In this document: positions 57,677 to 64,000 of the stretch, piece by piece | Layout of the letters: each line of letters starts with the position of its first letter | Numbering within the stretch: the first letter of the stretch is position 1 | Assembly: GCA_018105865.1 (NCBI GenBank) | Contig: CM030868.1 | Span: 2,937,113-3,001,112, forward strand | DNA length: 64,000 bases | DNA from: Metaphire vulgaris | Taxonomy: Eukaryota > Annelida > Clitellata > Crassiclitellata > Megascolecidae | Reading direction: 5' to 3' | Notes under the pieces: model-generated | Told to the model about the DNA's origin: nothing | What the model saw: the letters and a program-made list of their open reading frames with translations, nothing else | The model's database searches: none | Made by a program: the position numbers and the translations under genes

Positions 57677-57811
57677 AGCATGATTTAAAGTGGCTTAGAA
57701 CTTAGAAGGCATTACTGCCCGTGTGAAAGCCACTAGTGGCACTAACGGGGCTTGAACCCGCTCCGTTAGCCTGACGCTCCAGCACGTAACCCACTCTGCC
57801 ATCTTCCGCCC
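57677..57811 (-). mobile_element. Near-complete tRNA-derived SINE with 3' hairpin
   Basis: On the minus strand: TGGCAGAGTGGGTTACG (A box, 57785-57801), GGTTCAAGCCC (B box, 57746-57756), then directly the hairpin AGTGGCTT...AAGCCACT (57689-57734) and a TTTAAATCATGC end. The stem changed on both sides relative to other copies (T-A to C-G). This copy joins head and hairpin, suggesting that the solo hairpins are 5'-truncated copies. Confidence 0.65.
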
Positions 57812-57881
57812 TTAATGAATGAATTCAGGACAAATGCCGAACATGACCAAAGTACAGATGCTGAACGCTGAAAATTAACAG

Positions 57882-57933
57882 CTACAACATCAACAACAAC
57901 AATAACAACAACAACAACAACAACAACAACAAA
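57882..57933. repeat. (AAC)n microsatellite
   Basis: About 16 AAC/CAA units. Confidence 0.93.
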
Positions 57934-58084
57934 AGAGCTGGCTGATCTAGAAGAAATAGGCAGATTAGGCCTACAATTTATTAGGAAAATGTTGGTTCAT
58001 GAGAGCGGCCAATGGCAGGCAGTCAAATGCCTCCACTGTACCCTCTGCGATTGGGCCGATGGAGCGCCTGGAATGGGGAGGGTG

Positions 58085-58346
58085 ACGGTAGTTTCTCGTT
58101 CTTGATTTGACAGAGGTGATTTTGTCTCATCGAGTGTCAAAATGTGGTGGTGATTACCTTTTTGCCATGATTTTTTCCATTGTAATAAGTAGTATTTCAT
58201 GAAATTTCCTATTTTTAAAATTATTTGTGAAAGGTGGAATTGATGACGTCAACTTCTCTTGACCCCTCCCCTCCCTCTGTCAACAACTGTCAAACTTTTT
58301 CAAACCCCCTCCCCCTAAATTGTTGACGTAATTAATGGACAGCCCC
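58085..58346. mobile_element. GGGGCTGTCCATTAATTACG family MITE, copy 3 (left end missing)
   Basis: Right half GATGACGTCAACTTCTCTTG ... GTAATTAATGGACAGCCCC matches copies at 29496 and 34898. The left terminus is replaced by unrelated sequence. Confidence 0.7.
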
Positions 58347-58834
58347 TTGCCCCTTTCTAAATACGCCCATGCTTATAGACCCGGTTGTGATTGACCAATG
58401 GAACGATCGGAGATGCTACGCGCTACTGGACCGTCGGGGAGAGGAAGCCCGTACCAGTACCACCCTGGTACGACTGTCTGTTCAGTGCGGCTGCGTGCCG
58501 TAAGATGCGATCGTGGAAAGTCTGACTAGTACTTCCTCTTCGAAGAAGTCGATTCGATCGATTTCCTATTGAAAGGAAATTAAGTTTATTTTGCAGAATG
58601 AATGAGATTGATTTTAAAAAGTAGATGCCAGCCATTTGGATTTGGATTTTGGAGCAAAGACTGCTTGTAGAGAATAATTCTTACTCGGTTCCTCGCTGAC
58701 CTGTGTTATACGTCTTTGGTATAAACGGTTCGGAAGTTCTAACTTCTTAACACGTTAACGATTTTGCAGCTATCAACTTCGACACAAATGACAGTGAAAG
58801 CTTTTCCGTGTAGTCGTGACTGATCGGTCAATAG

Positions 58835-61168
<2,334 letters not shown>

Positions 61169-61198
61169 ATTCACCAATCGCCAATCTGTCACAAGAAC

Positions 61199-61378
61199 CA
61201 GTGGCGGCTCCAGGATTTGGCAAGTGGGGGGAGGGGGCGTTGGGGTGGCAACTTCTATCATGTGGGCCAACCATTTGTTGTTAGGTATGTAGTATTAAGT
61301 ATAGGGTCACAACAAGGGGACCACTGGGGGCAGGCACTCAATAGGGGCACGACCCCCACCCCTGTGGAGCCGCCACTG
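61199..61378. mobile_element. hAT-type MITE, CAGTGGCGGCTCC family, copy 5
   Basis: CAGTGGCGGCTCCAGGATTT ... TGTGGAGCCGCCACTG. Flanks ACAAGAAC and ATAAGAAC (7 of 8). It starts 30 bp after the HS3ST stop codon, so it lies in the 3' UTR. Confidence 0.93.
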
Positions 61379-61914
61379 ATAAGAACTGTTTGTGTTTTTG
61401 CATTTCCGGACTTTTAGATCTCGAGCATTTTTAATTTTTATACAGAGGACGCCAGCAATAAGCCTCGAAATATTCACATATAGGCTACTTGAAAATTAAT
61501 GGAAATGACTGAATCTTTTACAGTTATGGTAGGCCTACTTCTAGTTGGTTTTCTTGTTTGTTCTATGACCAGTTCAGTATTATAGAAAGTAACACTGATG
61601 CACTTTTTATTTTTGCTTAACAATAGACATCGCTTAGTTGTTTAATTCAGTAACGGAGTGGATCTGGCCTGAAATTACAGTGTAATTTAGTTAACAACTC
61701 CTATATTGGGCATTTTGCAGTCACATGTACAGTACGCTAAACGTTACACAAGTACAACATTGAGTTTCTTAGTGTCGATTCCATTGGCGTAGCCACGGAG
61801 CCTGGCCCCCTTTTCTATCGGAACCGGTGGTGTGAGATTCGTCGAAAACCGGTGACTAGTTGGGGGAGGGGGTACGGAACAGTATTAGATCGAGAAAAAC
61901 GGTTTTCAAACGTA

Positions 61915-62480
61915 TCAGAGGACTCTGATGGTAATTTACACTAAATTATACCCAGGATTAGATCCTTTCTAAATTCTAATGAATGAAGTAGAAATGGTAT
62001 ACTAAGCCTAATTATATCCTAGGGACAGGGAAAGAGACGGTGTCAAGAAAGGGAGGTGGTGATTATCATTACTCTAATGCTCATGCATGGTTTCAGGCCT
62101 ATCTATCGACAGTGTATAGAAACGAGGGCAGTGGAAATAATAATACAACAGCACCTAAATTGGGACAAACATATCCTTGAAATCTCTAAAAAAATTAGGA
62201 CTCTGATGGTAATTTACATAATGAAATTTAAGATGAAAGAGAAGTAGGAGAAATGGATTAGGAAGACAGAAATGCAGCGATTTCCTGAAAACGCTTTCTG
62301 AGTATAATGAATGATCGGGGTAGAAATGGTATACTAAGAAACAGCCTTTGGATTCTCTATCTAATCCCTTGGGATCCCTCCATAAAAAAGAGACGATTAA
62401 TCTCCATTCTGGACGTCAAGAAAGGGGAGGTGGTGATTATCATTATCACCCTCATCCACACTGTGGTTTCCAGCAAACAA
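61915..62480 (+). repeat. Imperfect tandem duplication
   Basis: Three markers recur in the same order or near it: AGGACTCTGATGGTAATTTA (61918, 62199), GTAGAAATGGTATACTAAG (61986, 62320) and GTCAAGAAAGG.GAGGTGGTG then ATTATCATTA (62041, 62416). Spacing differs, so indels followed. Confidence 0.65.
62140..62210 (+). mobile_element. LINE RT fragment
   Basis: HLNWDKHILEISKKIRTLM resembles the LxWxxHIxxISKKI motif found after the RT active site in Jockey/CR1-like LINEs. It is very short. Confidence 0.4.
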
Positions 62481-62995
62481 ACTATGTATTTTATATTATT
62501 CACAAAAACGATTCAATTTCACATACCCGATGTCCTGTCACTAGTATAAGCTTACTGTTCCACTCATATTACAATTGGAACATGTCCATAGGTATAAACC
62601 TGGTTCAAAAAAGCAGGCCTTGAACAGAATATTTCTCTTCTCCTGCTTCTCCTTTAGTTTCCAAATTATTTAAATGTCAACATTTTTTGACAATCAGATC
62701 TAATGTCTTTAAGCTTTTATTTATTATGCACTTATTTGGAAAATAATTTTTTGATTTTGAGACTTTGTTCCTTATTTGACTCAGGCGACACGCAGCGTAA
62801 ACTTTGCCGAAAAGTGGGCGCCCAACCGCTATAGGCCAACCTTCCTCCGTTCCTTAACCTCTCAAAAACTGGGGGTTGGGTGGGCTCTGAGCATAGCGGC
62901 CTAAAAGAAGTCTGCGCCTGCAATGTGAACGCCGATATTGATAAATCAATCGCTCAAATTCAGGGACGTTGCAGTACTGTGTACACAATTTTCAC

Positions 62996-62996
<1 letters not shown>

Positions 62997-63087
<91 letters not shown>

Positions 63088-63105
63088 TTCGATTTTGAGA
63101 ACTTC

Positions 63106-63145
<40 letters not shown>
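62997..63145. repeat. (AAT)n microsatellite, two blocks
   Basis: About 29 and 12 AAT units separated by CATTCGATTTTGAGAACTTC. Confidence 0.95.
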
Positions 63146-63283
63146 CCAGCAAATAATTATAGCGAACACTTCTATAGATTAGTTTAACCGAAATTTCAAC
63201 GTAATTAGCGTGCTATCAGACATATGATGTCAGGCGTTCCCAATCACGTTAGAACGGCATCGACAAGCACCTGTTGGAAACTA

Positions 63284-63287
63284 GAGA

Positions 63288-63342
<55 letters not shown>
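63284..63342. repeat. (GA)n microsatellite
   Basis: About 27 GA units. Confidence 0.95.
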
Positions 63343-63344
<2 letters not shown>

Positions 63345-63426
63345 TTGAGTGATAAGAGATTGTCAGCTGTTCATGACAGTTTCTAAGACCGCTTGGCAGT
63401 TAATGGTCGCAGGTCAGCTGGCAGAT

Positions 63427-63450
63427 GTGTGTGTGTGTGTGTGTGTGTCT
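63427..63450. repeat. (GT)n microsatellite
   Basis: About 12 GT units. The rest of 63.45-64.0 kb shows nothing I can identify. Confidence 0.9.
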
Positions 63451-64000
63451 GTATGTCTGTTCGGAGATCAAAAGTGATAGTGGAAGAACAGAGGAAAGAA
63501 GGAATGAAGTGTAAAGATGGGGGTGGGGGTAACATCTTACAATGGAGTCTTCTACTCAACTTTAAACAGTGTGGGGGAAACCTTCTGCATGCTATTAAGA
63601 TGAGCAGGCAACATTTTACCAATTTTGAACCAGCTTTTTCTGCATCCAAACTCCCCATTTTTTATTTCGTGGAAGGTAAAAACCATAGGCGTCAACTTCT
63701 ACTAGGTCTCCCACTTTCTGGGAGGGAACGGAGGAAGATATAGTGATTGGGCACCCAACTGTTTCATCCAAGTTTACGCCAATGGTCATAATCCACCCAA
63801 TTTGGCATTTGAACGGAAGGGGGGATTTCTGGTCGTTGCTTCATATCATCATAAACTTACTTAACCTTAACTTATTATTTGTCCTCAATCATCGTCAAAG
63901 AGAGAGACAGACATACAGCCAGAATTTGTTATACGAAAGCACAGCGTTCATTTACTAAATTGTTTCTAGTGACCAGTTGTATTAAAATTAAATGACTCCG

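Noticed and set aside
57728..57811. Functional tRNA gene
   Set aside because: Good A and B boxes, but no proper cloverleaf and the sequence continues into the hairpin without a pol III terminator.

Overview
The window is nuclear DNA of an animal, most likely a marine invertebrate. The genes are split by spliceosomal introns, the proteins resemble their vertebrate counterparts closely, and the intergenic and intronic DNA is full of trinucleotide microsatellites, short inverted-repeat transposons, tRNA-derived SINE-like sequences and LINE debris. I cannot name the phylum with confidence.

Layout. 1-6 kb (+): last four exons of the protein kinase A catalytic subunit. 9.5 kb (-): an intact tRNA-Leu(UAG). 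10.1-14.2 kb (+): complete NPC2-like cholesterol-binding protein in four exons. 14.3-32.6 kb: gene-poor and repeat-rich, with a decayed hAT transposon (19.4-20.3 kb), a 4.5-kb foldback structure with nearly identical arms of about 700 bp (22.2-26.7 kb) and many MITEs. 32.8-37.3 kb (-): candidate exons of one or two genes I do not recognise. 37.5-39.6 kb (-): archaemetzincin metalloprotease. 40.0-43.8 kb (+): multi-pass membrane protein resembling TMEM179. The starts of these last two lie about 400 bp apart, head to head. 47.0-55.8 kb (-): G protein alpha-o subunit in eight exons with a GC-rich 5' region to 56.4 kb. 58.9-61.2 kb (+): heparan sulfate glucosamine 3-O-sulfotransferase in two exons. 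61.2-64 kb: repeats.

The genes are separate housekeeping or signalling genes, not an operon or a joint system. PKA and G alpha-o both belong to cAMP/GPCR signalling, but nothing in the sequence links their expression.

The most distinctive content is the mobile DNA. Many elements can be defined from this window alone because target-site duplications are still readable. At least 17 short elements have inverted ends (CAG.GG, CAGTG, CATGGG types) and exact or 7-of-8-base duplications of 8 bp, which indicates hAT mobilisation. Five copies of an 80-bp element sit between TTAA duplications, as piggyBac elements do, and removing one of them restores a LINE reading frame. Several insertions are nested and can be ordered in time. 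A family of 37-46 bp hairpins with compensatory stem changes appears to be the 3' end of a tRNA-derived SINE that carries microsatellite tails.
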